Shown: positions 13,601 to 26,090 of the stretch, in pieces
Position numbering within the stretch: the first letter of the stretch is position 1
How the letters are laid out: each line of letters opens with the position of its first letter
Source of the DNA: Aphelocoma coerulescens
Lineage: Eukaryota; Chordata; Aves; Passeriformes; Corvidae
Length of the DNA: 64,000 nt
Reading direction: 5' to 3'
NCBI RefSeq assembly: GCF_041296385.1
Contig: NC_091015.1
Coordinates: forward strand, 93,356,004 to 93,420,003
Made by a program: the position numbers and the translations under genes
The notes under the pieces: generated by a model
The model's database searches: none
What the model was told of the DNA's origin: nothing
Seen by the model: only the letters and a program-made list of their open reading frames with translations

Positions 13601-14479
13601 AGATATTAAATGAGGGTTATAACAACATAGATGTTATAAACAGGGCAAACCCTGCTTTTTGTTTATTTCAGTGTTGAATCCTACCACAACGCTTCCTTGC
13701 AGATAGCAGTTTCCCTGTATACAGATATAGGAATTTCCGCGACTGGGTAGTAAAAAAAAAGCTAATTTTTTATGGATCAAAAGGCTTGTTTTTCAGTCAG
13801 CTCTGCTATCAAAATCAACTGAAGTGGCAATGATTTTTGCCTGCAAGGCATATTATTTTAGAGATTTATCAGAATGGCTTATTCGTCCTAGGAATGTGGA
13901 ATGCACAGAAACATGGTAATTCTACTACAAATTAATTGGTTGTCTTTACATCATTGATTCTTATGCTCATTTTGCTCCCCATGAACAGTTAAGTAATAAT
14001 GAGTTTCGTGTTTAAGGTTGAAAGATACATAAAAAAAACAGTGAATTCTGAAGTCTAAACCCAGCCTTCTGAGTTTCCTTTCTTTACTCCTCATCTTTTG
14101 CTCTTCCTCTTAGTTAGTTTTTGATAAATCTCATTAGTGTTCATTTGGCACCATCAAAGTGCAAAACATTAGAGAACATAAAGCAGTTGCCACAATCGTT
14201 GACTGATTATTTCATTTTGCTGCACAACTTGTAGTAATCTATGCTCTGTTTTAAGGTAAAGATGTGCACACAGTCATGTCTCCTCTCGTGGGTTTTATTT
14301 AAATAAGAAACAGTCAGCATTAAAAGCTTTCTATGTGAAATCACAGATAGGCAAACATAACTGGACCTCACTCCAAACCTCAGTGTGGTTTAAATAATTT
14401 AGAAATTAAGGACTCACACTTCCTCTGTTTAAGAAACAATAATTAATCTCTCTTCCTGCAAGATTTGGAAACTGTGTAG
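10621..14479. other. Non-coding stretch, no gene recognised
   Basis: A long A/T-rich interval without recognisable genes or young repeats. Open frames (such as 10801-10983 and 10988-11179) are short and featureless. Nothing further can be supported here. Confidence 0.7.
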
Positions 14480-15013
14480 CAGTAATTCTCCAGCGGGATG
14501 GGGGGTAGAATGGGAAAAATGAGAGTGACAGAACCCATGTATTGATATAAAGGCAGTTTAAAAGGTAAAGCAAAAGTCACACATACAAGCAAAGCAAAGC
14601 AAGGAATTCATTCACCACTTTCCATGGGCAGGCAGCAGTTCAGCCATCCCCAGGAAAGCAGGGCTCCATCATACTTGTTTTCGGAAGACAAACTCCATCA
14701 CTCCAAATGTCTCCCCCTTCCTTCTTTTTCCCCCAGCTTTACATGCTGAGCATGATGCCATGTGGTATGGAGTGTCCCTTTGGTCAGCCAGGGTCAGCCA
14801 GGGTCAGCTGTCCCACTGTGGCCCTTCCCAGCTTCTTGTGTACCCCTGTTCTCCTCACTGGTGGGTGGGGTGAAGAGCAGAAAACACCTTGTCTCTGTGT
14901 AAGGGCTGCTAAAACTCTCCTGTGTTAACAATGCTGTTACCAGCACAAATCCAAAACATGGCCTCATACCAGCTACGGTGAAGAAAATTAACTCTATCCC
15001 AGCAAAACCCAGG
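14480..15013 (-). mobile_element. Solo LTR, ERVL-like avian endogenous retrovirus (family A)
   Basis: Read on the minus strand this matches, from memory, a common avian/passerine LTR. It starts near the usual GGTTTTGGCTGGGATAGAG, runs through CACAAGAAGCTGGGA and CTGACCAAAGGGA, has a TATA-like GCATGTAAAG near 14733-14745 in the plus-strand numbering, and reaches the ...AACTGCCTTTATATCAA polyadenylation region. The first bases and the last about 40 bp of the LTR are missing or eroded, and no target duplication is visible. A short internal tandem duplication (GGTCAGCCA units) lies at about 14781-14810. No retroviral coding region adjoins it, so it is a recombined or truncated remnant. Two relatives lie at 23090-23496 and 39528-39954. 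Confidence 0.85.
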
Positions 15014-15120
15014 ATGTTATAAAAAAACAAATAGAACTCCTAAGAGGCTTTAAGGTAGTCATGAACTTACCTGGTTTTCTAAGATGTCTTTGATGGCTTT
15101 TCCCCTTTTTCTGTCAACAG

Positions 15121-15241
15121 AAGGATAATAAGCAACATGTTGAAATGTATTTGCATAAAAAGAAACCCAAAATATTTTTAAGCAGCACTTGGACACACAG
15201 TGATCTGATTTGCATCTACGTCAGTATGGCTGGAAGACATG
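15121..15241 (+). other. Exon-like segment with strong splice-site consensus
   Basis: A 121-bp segment is preceded by a pyrimidine-rich acceptor (TTTTCCCCTTTTTCTGTCAACAG ending at 15120) and followed by a near-perfect donor (CATG|GTAAGTGAA, GT at 15242-15243). Frame 1 is open through all 40 codons, while the other two frames have stops. The peptide is lysine-rich at its start and has no domain that I recognise, and composition does not differ from the surroundings. It could be an exon of a protein gene, an lncRNA exon or coincidence. It starts 107 bp downstream of the LTR at 14480-15013, which points the opposite way and so is not an obvious promoter for it. Confidence 0.35.
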
Positions 15242-16919
15242 GTAAGTGAAAGCTTCTATTATGGCTTCTATCAAAAAAGATATCAGGCTCAAAATTAGTG
15301 GTGTAGTTATCACTAAATATATATAGAATTTTGCACATGTATACATAATATGTGTACATATTTTGTGTGCTGCTCTGTGATGCTCTTATGAGAATTCTTC
15401 CCTAATCCTTGGAAAGATTCTCTGTTCAAAGCAGAATTCAAGCTCTGACTATTCCTAGTGTTTTATATGGCAACAAAACTGTCTGTTTAAATGAAACCTG
15501 AGGAAACCTTCACAGCAGGAGATTGCTGTGAAACACTAATGTATTCATCTGCCATTTTCAGATATCTTGCCTGGGGTTACATCCAAATACTTCCCACACA
15601 GTTTTATTGAGTAGTTTGTTCTTGTGTGACAAAACAGAGATAACATTCAAAATGCACAAAATTATATTTCTATTATTTTCTGCTTTTAAGTGTGAATGTA
15701 AGAACAAAGCTCACGATGCTGCAAATCAATAGCAAATTCAAGAAAGTCTTTAATATTAGCTCTTTACCCATAAAACTGTCGAAAATTCAGATGAATAAGG
15801 AAGGAGGAAGAGTTTGACTTCGCTTGAAACAGTGGGTGGAATAAGCATATCTTCTTTCCTCCTGTGTTATCTACAGCATTTAGCCTTTTATTTTATATGT
15901 AAAGAAGTAAAACCCACCTTTTAATTTATAAGTGTTCAAAGTCCACTGATACCATTTTTGATACTGTTTGCTGGTATATCCTGGAGACTTTGAGCCACAA
16001 TTCTGATACCTCTTTTCAAACATATTTGATGTGAGCCTTCTGTTTTCAGTGACCTGCAGTTTGCTCCATCTTTAGTCAGTATTTTGAATCAATGTCAATA
16101 TCAAGGAAATTTCCACCTTCATGTATTTATACAAGATTAGGCATAAACTAATACATAGGTAGGAGGACAGAGAGGCTTACTTGGCTCAAGACACAGTATC
16201 TCAAAAGAACATGTAACCCTAGTTCTTCTAAGTTTTCCTTGCCTTTGCCAGCTGCTTCTCATTTGTTTTTCAGAGCTTTTCAGGCTGAAATATTTTCAGT
16301 TTGTAAAAATTATGGAAATGTTGGTTAATGCTGTAAGAAGCTAAAAAAAATTAACACTATTGAGAAATTGTTTGAGGAAATGATGTTTGCCTCAGCTGGG
16401 TGAAAAAAAGTAAAAAAAATAACACAGTTTATAAACTGGGTTTAGGTGAACACAGAAGGAATCCAAAATTCCACTTGAAAATCTTAAAGGTATCCTGGAA
16501 ATTTTAATGTGTGTTTTTTAAAACTGTTCTATCAGCAGTTGTGCATTTATAAATAAATATCCAAATGCATCAGTGGCAGACTGAAGGATAGCCAGTAGCT
16601 CCTAATAGATAGGAAAGGAATCAGGACTGTCTATATACCTCTGAAAACTGAGGAAGTAGACATAGTTTGATAAAACAGAATTTCTGGAGACAAAATATTA
16701 AATACGTGATTTGAATTCCTGAGTATCTCATAGCGTCTCCAATAAGACCAAAATGTGCATCTTTGCTCTGTATTTATGTTGGTATTTATCTTATGTGAGG
16801 CTTCCTCTCATCGCTGGTGAGACATAGAGAAGCATTGCTCTGCTTGCCTCTGAAACACGACTGAGAAAAAGAGGTGTGCTGTAGATGGCACAAAATAGCA
16901 TTGTAATCACTGACCTCTT
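15242..16919. other. Non-coding stretch, no gene recognised
   Basis: A/T-rich sequence with no recognisable gene or repeat. Confidence 0.7.
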
Positions 16920-17110
16920 CACTGAGGGTGGTCAGGCATCGGAATAGGCTGCCCAGGGAAGTGGTGGAATCACCTTCCCCGAAAGAGTTCAAAAGGCATG
17001 TGGATGTGGCAGCTGGGAATATGGTTCAGTGGTGAACACAGTGGTGATGGGTTAACGGTGGGACTCAGGCCTCTTGAAGGTCTTTTTCAACCTTAGTGAA
17101 CTTCCAATTC
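16920..17110 (+). mobile_element. CR1 LINE 3' fragment
   Basis: The segment carries the typical 3' untranslated block of CR1 (GAGGGTGGTCAGGCATCGGA, GGCTGCCCAGGGAAGTGGTGG, then ...GAAGGTCTTTTTCAACC) in plus orientation. It is a diverged 5'-truncated copy with no coding capacity. Confidence 0.9.
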
Positions 17111-19049
17111 TATCTCCTGCATGCTCAAGACTAACGTATTCACCAACAGGCAGGGAATGACAAGGAATTTTCTGCACAGGTCAAGGTATATGACACCTCC
17201 TTTTGGAAATGTTAAGGGAATCTGTTTCTTAGGAGTAAGTGGGAGTTGGTATTGCAGGATCCAGCTATGCCTGAGGTTGCTCCTAACTCTTTTCCAACAA
17301 AATTTACCACCTCCCTGTGGACCTATGGGTCCATTCATATTCATTGTGGAATAGCTGTCCTGTGGAACTTTCAGGATTGCACTCCTCAAGGTAACAGACA
17401 AGATGTCTGTGGGAGGAGCAAACGCTGAGGTCTCTGCTGATACCTCTTTCCTCTCAGCCAGCTATGAAATGAAGCTGTGACTCAGCTTCTGCTGAACTCA
17501 GCTGACTAATTTCTAGGAGCAGTCTCGCATGAGGGAGAAGGGTTGAGCTTGGAGCAGATACAAAGCAATCCTTGTGCTTTGCTCCATGACACTTATTTCC
17601 TGCATGTATTTGTATTCACTTCAGTGAATAGCATTGCCAGTCTCAGCTGGAAAGGGGAAGGGAGGGCAGGTGCAAAGTGCCTATGACAAATCTGGGTCTA
17701 TTCATCCACAGGAATCTCAGAGAAGTGTGGTGTGACCAATACCGTTCAGTGAGATATCCTCAGCTGAATCAGACCATGCAATGAATGCTGTTTGAAAGTG
17801 AGACACAGCTGGCCCCCTCCCAGATACACACTACTCCTGTTGCACAGAGTTAGTGTTTTAATTCATACATGGAAAGGCAGAGGGAAAGGTTCAGATCTTA
17901 CACAGAATGTCCCTAAGACTGCAAATGCTCAGAACAGATCCTTGTCCTTGCATAAAAGGAAGGATGAAGGAGCAGCTGTTTCCCCACTCTATTTAATACA
18001 TATGTTCTCCTCTTTTACATCTGATATGATCCACTCATTCCTTATTCCCTGCTTGCACCACTCAATCATCTAGTGTCAGAGGATTTGCCCCTATCATCAC
18101 TGTTCCAGCCTGCTGTATCACTTAGCTCCTTCTCAAAAATATGTAACCTAAACAATTGCAAATAGCTCACACTTGTTATGGCTATGTGTGTGGAATCTCT
18201 TGACAAAAGAGCCTGCACTGCTCTAATCACCCACAGTGAGTCTTCAGGAAACTTGATTTGCACTGTAGCTTTTGCCTGCCCTTTGCTTGGTCAGTGTTTG
18301 TTGCCTTGCTAAAGTAAAACCATAGTCTGCATGCAACTTTGAAAGCACACAGAGGATTTTGCCTTTGAAGGAAAATGGTGTTTGGGCTAACTGCAACCAT
18401 GCTGATATTGTGCTGTAGCTTGGCTTTGACTCTGCAGGATAGTGATGAATAATACATTCTATACGGAGTAAATTAACCAAAAGACAAATTTCCAGTTATT
18501 TTCTCTTGGTAAAAAGCCTGGCATTTTTATGTTAATGTCAAAGTTAGTGTGCCTGCAAGGATCAAGGCCAATCATGACGTGCTGAAAGAGTAGCTTGTTT
18601 CTGCTCTGGATACCAATATTTAATATTGTGTATTTTTTGTCTTTTCCTTATCTGCAGTGCTGCTGGTTTGCTGTTTTCCATACTACCAGTTTTCTTTAAA
18701 CTGTAAAATCTTAACTGGAAAAGCCATGTATCTATCTCTGTATGTCTCTATACATTTATCTAGCTATGTACACATATATATCAAATTCAGCTGCAGAAAG
18801 CTGAAAGCCACCAAGTAATTGAACTGAAATATTAAATAAAATATTATGAGAACACCGTGAAGGGAATGCCTCAGTAACTCAAAAAAAACCTTATAAAAAT
18901 TATGTCAGGAAATATAAAAGCACTTATTATGAAATGTATCAAATTATTCAAAACCACCAAATAACTATCCCATGTGTTCTTGCTGTGACTAAGTGCCTTT
19001 TTTATTAGGCTAACTTCATCTAAATGTTATTTAAAATAGCGGATAGCAT
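17111..19049. other. Non-coding stretch, no gene recognised
   Basis: The open frames in both strands around 17093-17428 overlap each other in several phases and show no motif; they are treated as chance frames. No young repeat was recognised. A short TCTGTATG/TATATA-rich simple stretch lies at about 18728-18782. Confidence 0.65.
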
Positions 19050-19148
19050 GTGGTTTTCGTGGGGGGGTTTTTGGGTGGGTTTTTTTGGGTTTTTATGGGG
19101 TCGGTTTTTTTGGTTGTTATTGTTTTTGTGTTTTTTCTGGGTTTTTTT
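19050..19148 (+). repeat. G/T-rich low-complexity tract with G-quadruplex motif
   Basis: About 100 bp made almost only of G and T on the plus strand. At 19061-19100 five G runs of 3 to 7 bases are separated by loops of 5, 1, 7 and 7 bases, which satisfies the usual G3+ N1-7 quadruplex rule. The rest is (T)n(G)n without a regular unit. Confidence 0.8.
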
Positions 19149-21399
19149 GAACTTCATTATGACACATTTTCATCTCTGAAGATAAAGGACTGGGGCAAGC
19201 AAATCTCTGGAAGAAGGTGAGTAGGATTGCTTGATCCCCCTGGAATAACCAAAGGTTCTTCAGAAGACAAGGTGGACACTTCAGAGTAAGTCTGAAGGGG
19301 AGGCTTCCTTGATGAGCAGGGACTGAAGAGAAGAGGATGAATTGAAGCAAGGACACCTATGAGATGAGTAGCATCTCCGTGAGGACTGAGGAGGAGCACA
19401 CAGAATATGTTCCTTTCTAGGAAGACACAGAGTTAACAGAAACCAAACGCAAGAGCAAAGGCACGTCCTGCAAGGGTACAGCAGTAGGAGGAGATTGATT
19501 TACCAAACCTGCTTTTCTGTCATGACTTAGTCATTTTGGGTTTTCTCTATTCTAAAAGTTAAATAAGCTGGTTTACATCCTGTTCATATAGACTTGGATT
19601 TAAAGCTTTCTTGGAGTTACAGGGAGACCTTGAGCTCACTATTAGCAAAAAACGTAGTTCAGCCCACCTCGTAACTCGAGCTGATTTGTCTTCTTGTGAC
19701 AGAGATCATCATGGTTCATTAAAAAAAGTTTTTAAAAGTGTGTGTGTATTCACAACTGTGTGTATATGGGTTTATTACATTACACTGGAAATAAATTGGA
19801 AATCTGAACACTTAAGGACAAAAATTGGTTGAACATCATAAATTTCTGTCTTTGTGAATTTACAGCTTAAGATTATCGGTTTTTCACCCCATATTTCTTT
19901 TCTATTCTTTACCATAGGAATAATTGTCTTGACCTCCTTCTAGGAAGCATTTGAAATTCAATGGATGTAACATGTAAGGGTAAGGAATTATTAGATACAA
20001 CTACTGTTAATACACCCCTAGCACTACCATGATACCAGAGATATTAAGTGAGTAGCTGTTTCAAGTGATAAGCCCACTGGTCCATATATGATAAAGGAGT
20101 CTAACAATGAGAATGTCCCTTTCTCTTTGCAAACTTCCTCTTCCTTTCCAAACATCGGTAATACACAAGCAACATTTTATTGGTGGGCATTATAAAATAA
20201 TGTCAAGTCCTTTATTTCCTCATGTACAGAATTAAATTTACCCCTTACATTTATTATTTTCTATTTATTTCATTTCTATTTCCTCCCCTTCTCTTCACCT
20301 CTTTCTAAAGTCTTTAGGCAGGTCTAGCATTTAAAGAAGGCAAATTCTCAGGCTGATTTAAACTATTTGAAATTAAATGGTAGGATTTGAATATTTTCTA
20401 CAAATTCATAAGTTGTCTAAAACACAATCAGACTTTGGACATTTGTATAACAATAATAAATAAAAATCCTTTTTTAGCTGGGAGAATTTTCTTTTTTTGC
20501 AATGATTAACTAATTCGTGCCCATTTGCTGAGAACTTTAGAATTTGTCAGGGGAACACTTAAATAATTTGGCTCATCTTTTCTTTTTTTTCCCCACAGAC
20601 ATTCCTTAGGACAGTTTTTAGGGTGTTTTAATGCTTGCATTTCTAGCAAATGATGGCTTTTATTTTGCTTCTCTTGTGAGCAAATAAGATATCTTTTCAC
20701 AAAATCACAGAAAGGGTGGATAAAATTGGAAGACACCTCTTCCTTCCTGTCTTCCTCGATAATGCATCAGGGATACCTAAGACTTGCCATGATCTAGGTG
20801 TTGGTCTAATGAGAAGATAGCCATTTGATTGTTTGTTCACAGATGCTGTGAACTGTGAGTGTCCAGAGTGTACTTTTATTTAAATAACAGCATATAACTT
20901 ATGAACACCTCCTTTAAAAGAAACTACATTTTAGGCTTTTCCTTTCTAATGATTCTGACCAATCAAGTTTTAGATGTATTCAATTTACATTTTTTAACTT
21001 GAAATGCTTCCTAGGCTATTTACCTTATAATTAAATTTGCTGATGGTATAATCTCTTTACATGAAATCACAGTACAAAGTCTTTGAAGAGCAGTTAACAG
21101 AAATAATAAAAGATAATAACTTTTTCTCACAGTAGATTAGGAGCAGAAAACTTAGTTGTAAGTAACTTGAACTAACTGGAGAACAACATGGAAAAAGGAG
21201 GCTCAGAAAAAGATCCGGACCTTGCACAGGCACTAAATCAGTTCTCTCTGTTTACCATGACAGAATCCATGGGAAATTCCCATGTTTTATCCCTTTTTTC
21301 TGAGTGAATAATCAGATCACTTGCTGAAAATGGAAAAGAGTATAGAAGAGGGTAAGAAAAAAATTTACACAATGCACGATAAAAACATTACCAGAGCCA
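19149..21399. other. Non-coding stretch, no gene recognised
   Basis: A/T-rich DNA without a recognisable gene. A weak resemblance to a CR1 3' end near 20698-20735 is too short to call. The part 21030-21399 may hold the eroded start of the old LINE annotated downstream. Confidence 0.6.
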
Positions 21400-21945
21400 G
21401 ATGGCATTTATTGAAGAGTGATAAGAATGAATGGAGCCACCTGTAGAACTATAAAGGTTGGCATAGTGTCTCTTGCTTGAAATTGTCTTGGTCTGACATC
21501 AGCTTTTAAAGAGGCTTCCAGTGCTGCTCTGGGAACAATAGATCTGTAAACCTGATGTCTCTAAGGACCGAATAGCAGGAAATTTAGTAAAGCAGAGAAA
21601 TGGGGAGCACTGGTAAACATTATCTAGTCAACCAAAGTCAACACAGCTTTTTTAAAAAAACAAGGCAGGAGTGGAAGAAATCACTGCAGTTCTTTGAATT
21701 GTTAAACAAACAGGAGGATAAACAAGTCAAAAGGGATTTCTGAAAGACTTCTGACAAAGCACCTCACCTACAGGCTTTTGAGGAAATTAAGCAGTCATAG
21801 AATAAAATGGAAGATCCTTGTTTGGGTGAGTAACTTCTTAAAATAAAGAAAACAAATGGAAAGAATAAATAGATCGTTCTTACTGTGAAGAAAAGCAATC
21901 AGAGAAGTTCAGCAGGATTTTGTTTCTGTCTGGGTACTGACTTTC
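21400..21945 (+). mobile_element. Ancient CR1/L3-like LINE fragment (reverse transcriptase region)
   Basis: The plus strand resembles the reverse-transcriptase part of an old L3/CR1 LINE. Successive blocks read like 'agccagatggcatt', 'gtcaacacagctttt' and, at 21752-21766, a FDKAPH-like block followed by a relic of the LLRKLSSHG segment. Frames are heavily broken. Divergence looks much greater than in the other CR1 copies here, so it probably predates them. The ends are uncertain by 100 bp or more. Confidence 0.55.
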
Positions 21946-22509
21946 TGCTTATCTCTCATATGACATCATATCAGTATGGCCACTTGTTGTTGCTGTATAA
22001 TTCTTCTTCTTTTAAACCACTCCCTGCACACTAACTTTGGCTGATTCTTCTCTGCAGAGCCCTTTGTTGATTGAAAATCAATCTTTATTTCTTTTGGTCA
22101 TGGACGAATCTTTAACTTGATTCTTATTGTGAACTTCATTTTTTTTCCCCCCCACTATTCCTCCTTTCTGTCCATTCAGGTTTTAAAAAGGTCGGGTAAT
22201 TCCCTGTAGAAACACACTGGGTGTTTTCAGTGCTTTGTCACAGCCTTCACAATGACGTGCAAGATGACAGTGCTGATTAGCTGGTGTCATCAAAGCAGTG
22301 GTGCACCATCTCCATCATCAGTGACTAGCTGTCAACATTGTTGCTTCATCCTTCCTGGAACTGAAGAATGACAGCTCAAGATTCTGTTCTCCAAATGAGT
22401 CACTGCACATGACTTTCACAGAAGGTCCACACAACTGTGAAAAATTTCCTGCTTCTTTGTCAGTTTGGGATCTCAGCTAGAAAAACATTGTATTAATACA
22501 GAATAAATA

Positions 22510-22908
22510 AAATGCTCTGGAGGGCAAGACATATGAGAAGCAGCTGAGTTCACTTGGTTTATTCATCCTGGAGAAGAGGAGACTGAGGAGAAAGAGACCT
22601 AGAGCTTCCTTCTGAGGGGAAGAGGAGGGGCAGACACTGATCTCTTCTCTGTGGTGACCAGTGGCAGGATCCAAGAGAATGAGCTGAAGTTGTGTCAGGG
22701 GAGGTTTAGGTTGGATGTTAGAGAAAGGTTCCTCACTCAGAGGGTGGTTGGGCACTGGAACAGCTCCACATGGAAGAGGTCACAGCACTAGCCTGACAGA
22801 GTTGAAGAAGCATTTGGACAATGCTCTCAGGCACCGGGTGTGACTCTTGGGGTGTCCTATGCAGGACCAGAAGTTGGACTGTGGACTTATGGATCTCATC
22901 TAACACAA
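22510..22908 (+). mobile_element. CR1 LINE 3' fragment
   Basis: Plus-strand CR1 3' region: GAAGAGGAGACTGAGGAGA, TCTCTGTGGTGACCAGTGGC, GGTTGGATGTTAGAGAAAGG, AGGGTGGTTGGGCACTGGAA and the final TTGGACTGTGGACTTATGG block. It is 5'-truncated and non-coding. The antisense open frame at 22477-22755 is a by-product of the repeat. Confidence 0.92.
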
Positions 22909-23089
22909 CATATTCATGATTTTATGAAATTAATTGCAAAATGATTCAAATTACTTTTGCTAAATAATAAAAAAAAGCAATCTCTCTACAGGATGAAAAA
23001 TCTGATTGGTTTAGAAATTGCTTCTGTGTTGAGTTATAAGCTGACAGAATAACCTGTAACAAATGCTTTCAAGTGTCCTTCATTTCCCC

Positions 23090-23496
23090 AGTGTCCTGAT
23101 GACAGTTGACCCCCACTGACCAAAGGGGAATTCCATACCGTATGTCATCATTCTCAGTATATAAAGGGGGGAGAAGAAGGAGAAAGGTGGGGGGGTGGGG
23201 GGCCTAGAGGGGGTATTTGGAGAGGTGATGTTTGTCTTCCTAAATAACCATTGCACATGATAGAGCCAAGCTGTCCTGGGGACGGCTGAATCCCCTCTGC
23301 CTATGGGAAGTGGGGATTGAATTTCTTGTTCTGCTTTGCTCGCGTGTGCAGCTTTTGCTTTCCCTATAAAACTGTCTTTATCTCAAAACATGAGTTTTCT
23401 CACTTGTACTTATCTGACTCTCTCCTCTATCCCATCAGGGAGTAGTGAATGAGCAGCTCGTGGAGCTTAGCTGCCAGCTGGGGTTAAACCACAACA
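23090..23496 (+). mobile_element. Solo LTR (5'-truncated), ERVL-like family A
   Basis: The copy begins within U3 (CTGACCAAAGGGGAATTCCATACC), has a TATA box TATATAAAG at 23158-23166, a G-rich leader, the shared ACTGTCTTTATCTCAA block at 23371-23386, and ends with GGGGTTAAACCACAACA at 23496. The first part of U3 is absent. The G-rich leader (about 23167-23215) can form G-quadruplexes. No gag, pol or env sequence follows it. Confidence 0.88.
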
Positions 23497-23764
23497 CTCA
23501 TTTTTCAAAACATACACGAATACTCATAATATCTTTGAATATGTTCAACAAAATAATAATTCGTCTACTTAGAGAACATTTGCAGGTGGTTGACCTTAGA
23601 AAAGTTTTAGTGCCTGTCTTTGAACACGTGGAAGCACATGACAATTTTCTTTACTCTATGTCACAATTATGCAACATTTTCTACTGAGAATACCTAAAAT
23701 TTAAGATTCACTTAAGATATCTAAAACCAGATTCATGATTGTGAAACTGGCTCTTTTTAAGCAG

Positions 23765-24189
23765 TCACATTGATTAAAATAAAGTTAAGTACTTTAAGCA
23801 CTGCTGGCTGCAATTTCATCGGGATGTCTCCAAGAGGTCTCATGTTCTGCACAGCACCACAAGAGCTTATAGAAACTATGTGTGAAAGGCAATATACAAA
23901 CACAGCAGAAGTGAATTTTCAGGACAGAATTTCTGAAATTCAGGAAGATGTTACTGTCAGATTCTACAACATTCACCAACCTCTGTTGCTAATGTCAGGT
24001 GCTGTTAGTGAAAAAGTAAAATGTCTCCATTCAGTACAAAAGAAAATTGAATCAAAGTGGTATTTAAATTCTATCCATGACATTCTGTACAAAGAGACCT
24101 TACTTAGTTCTCCAAACTTCATGTATGGCTTTACTATTGCTAATATGTACAGAGAAAAAAGTGTGTTTGTTTGTTTGTTTAACTGGAAG
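23765..24189 (+). other. Exon-like open segment, 425 bp, unproven
   Basis: An AG acceptor after CTCTTTTTAAGCAG (ends 23764) and a donor AAG|GTAAGA (GT at 24190-24191) bracket a segment whose one frame is open for 141 codons; the same frame has a stop just before the acceptor and runs on to a stop near 24234. I recognise no domain in the peptide. Against coding: composition is as A/T-rich as the surroundings, a (GTTT)n microsatellite lies just before the donor, and frames of this length are expected about once by chance in the window. It starts about 270 bp after an LTR in the same orientation, so an LTR-driven transcript is conceivable. Confidence 0.25.
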
Positions 24190-24398
24190 GTAAGATACTT
24201 TTCTTACCACTTTAGGTTTCTATCGAGGTGGTAGCACATCTTTTACTTAATGGAAATGTAATGCACATTTAGCAGCACTTTTCAGTCACTACAGTGCTGG
24301 GATAATAATAAACTGGGTTATTATCAGCAGTAAATTTAATTTACAGGATTGTAGTTATGGGCAAGTAAATGTAAAATTGAGAAGCCCCTAGATGACAA

Positions 24399-24540
24399 GA
24401 TCATAGCATAATTTAAGCTGAAAAGGGCCTCTGGAGTCATCTGGCCTAACTCCCATCTTACAACAGGCCTAGATTCAAAGTCAGATTAGGTGACTCAGGA
24501 CCTGTATTTCTCACTTTTAAGGATCAATTTAAACTGCTGT
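24399..24540 (-). mobile_element. CR1 LINE 3' end, diverged
   Basis: Plus-strand numbering starts with AGATCATAGCATAATTTAAG, the reverse complement of the CR1 tail, followed by AAAAGGGCCTCTGGAGTCATC and a decaying body. It is a short 5'-truncated copy in minus orientation. Confidence 0.8.
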
Positions 24541-25807
24541 AAGGTATTACACGTAGTACTGGTAACATGTATTGGTACTGAAACTGGGGGTTGGAGGTCG
24601 GGTAGCCATATACAGAATGGCAATGTCTGGCCCAAAAGGCACATAACCTAGGTCAGCACAGGAAGCTGAACAAATAATCCTGGTGAACTGATGCAGGCAA
24701 CTCAAGCAGTGCCAAGACAGTCAGCATCAGTAAGTAATTATCAAGGTGTCAGCTTTTAAATTTCTGAACCCTGCATAAAAATGTTTAGCACCATCAGTTT
24801 TAGGCTCGGCCAGAAGCAGATTGATTGACGGTTTTTCTTGGAAAGGTATTGCAGAGATCAAGTCCTGCCACTTACAGTCTAGAGACTGAAAGAGGTTGAC
24901 ATTGCAAGTAGTAATGCTGAGTAGTGTGGTGAAAAAGAAAGCAAACCTGATAATGCAGTGATAAAGTCTGATTGTGGCTTCATGGGGTTCTCCAAATCAG
25001 CATTTATCAAGCTATATCAGATCCTAACTGCGGTGCAAATAACTTTAGGACTAAAGGTGCTGTATTGGACCTTCAGATTTCCTAGTGCAATATGAAAGCT
25101 ATTAATTTAATGCTCTCCAGAAAAGTCTTTGAAAATGTGAAATAAATGGTTCTTTTTACAACCAACAGGGGCTATGTGTATCTCAGTCTTGTGGGACTGA
25201 CAGCAAATGTGAATGTTGTTCACTGATGTAAAATTAATAACTTCAAAGTTATTAAACAGTAATTTATTTTGCTACAGCAATTAAGTGGTTGAACTCAAGA
25301 GGTTCAGTGTAATTTATTATTGATTATTTTATATGTATAACTTAATTTTCCTCTTAGGTCTAGTAGTATAGTTTCACAATGAGTCTAATTTAAAACTATA
25401 AGTCTAAAATACCATTTATGTTTTAAGAAAGCTCTGAGGAATGGAAAAAAATGCCTGCAATTTTCTTTTCCTGAAATACAGGGCACACACTAAAATTAAA
25501 ATTAACTTTAAATTCAAATCATCCACTGCTGGATTGCTGCTTTTTTATGCATTTGACTCCTCTATTCTACAAAAACTTTATTTCTAAGTTTGCATTAATT
25601 TACTCAAAAAAGTAGTTATTTTATACAGCCTAATAAGGTAATCAACACTGTATTTGAAGGCCACTTTAAGAAATTAACTAGGAAGAGTCAGCAACTTTAT
25701 GAATTTGCAATACCATGGCTTTACTCCACACATCTTGATGAATAATTCAACTTCATCGTGCAAGCAACATAATGAGTTTCAAGAGTATTACTACTGAATA
25801 AATGAAG
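24541..25807. other. Non-coding stretch, no gene recognised
   Basis: A/T-rich DNA without a recognisable gene or repeat. Confidence 0.65.
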
Positions 25808-26090
25808 ATGACTAAGAAGGGCCTGGACCTGTTAGAGAGAGTTCAGAGATGACCAAGGGGCTGGAGCACCTCTCCTATGAACCCAAACTGAGAGAGCTGG
25901 GGAAGAGAAGGCTCCAGGCAGACCTAAAGCACTTTCCAGTGCCTAAAGGGGACCTACAAGAAAGCTGGAGAGGGATTTTTCACAAGGACACGTAGTCATA
26001 GGAAAAAAGGGGAACGGTTTCAAACTGAAAGAGGGTGAATTTAGATTAGATATTTGAAAGAAATTCTTCTCTCCGCTCTTCAAAAACAAT
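25808..26090 (+). mobile_element. CR1 LINE internal/3' fragment
   Basis: Plus-strand CR1 segment with GGCCTGGACCTGTTAGAGAG, ACCAAGGGGCTGGAGCACCT, GAGAGAGCTGGGGAAGAGAA and GACCTACAAGAAAGCTGGAG. It stops before the terminal CR1 block, so both ends are truncated. Confidence 0.9.

Noticed and set aside
20698..20735. CR1 3' end on the minus strand (AAAATCACAGAAAGGGTGG...)
   Set aside because: Only about 35 bases of loose similarity, with no body following.
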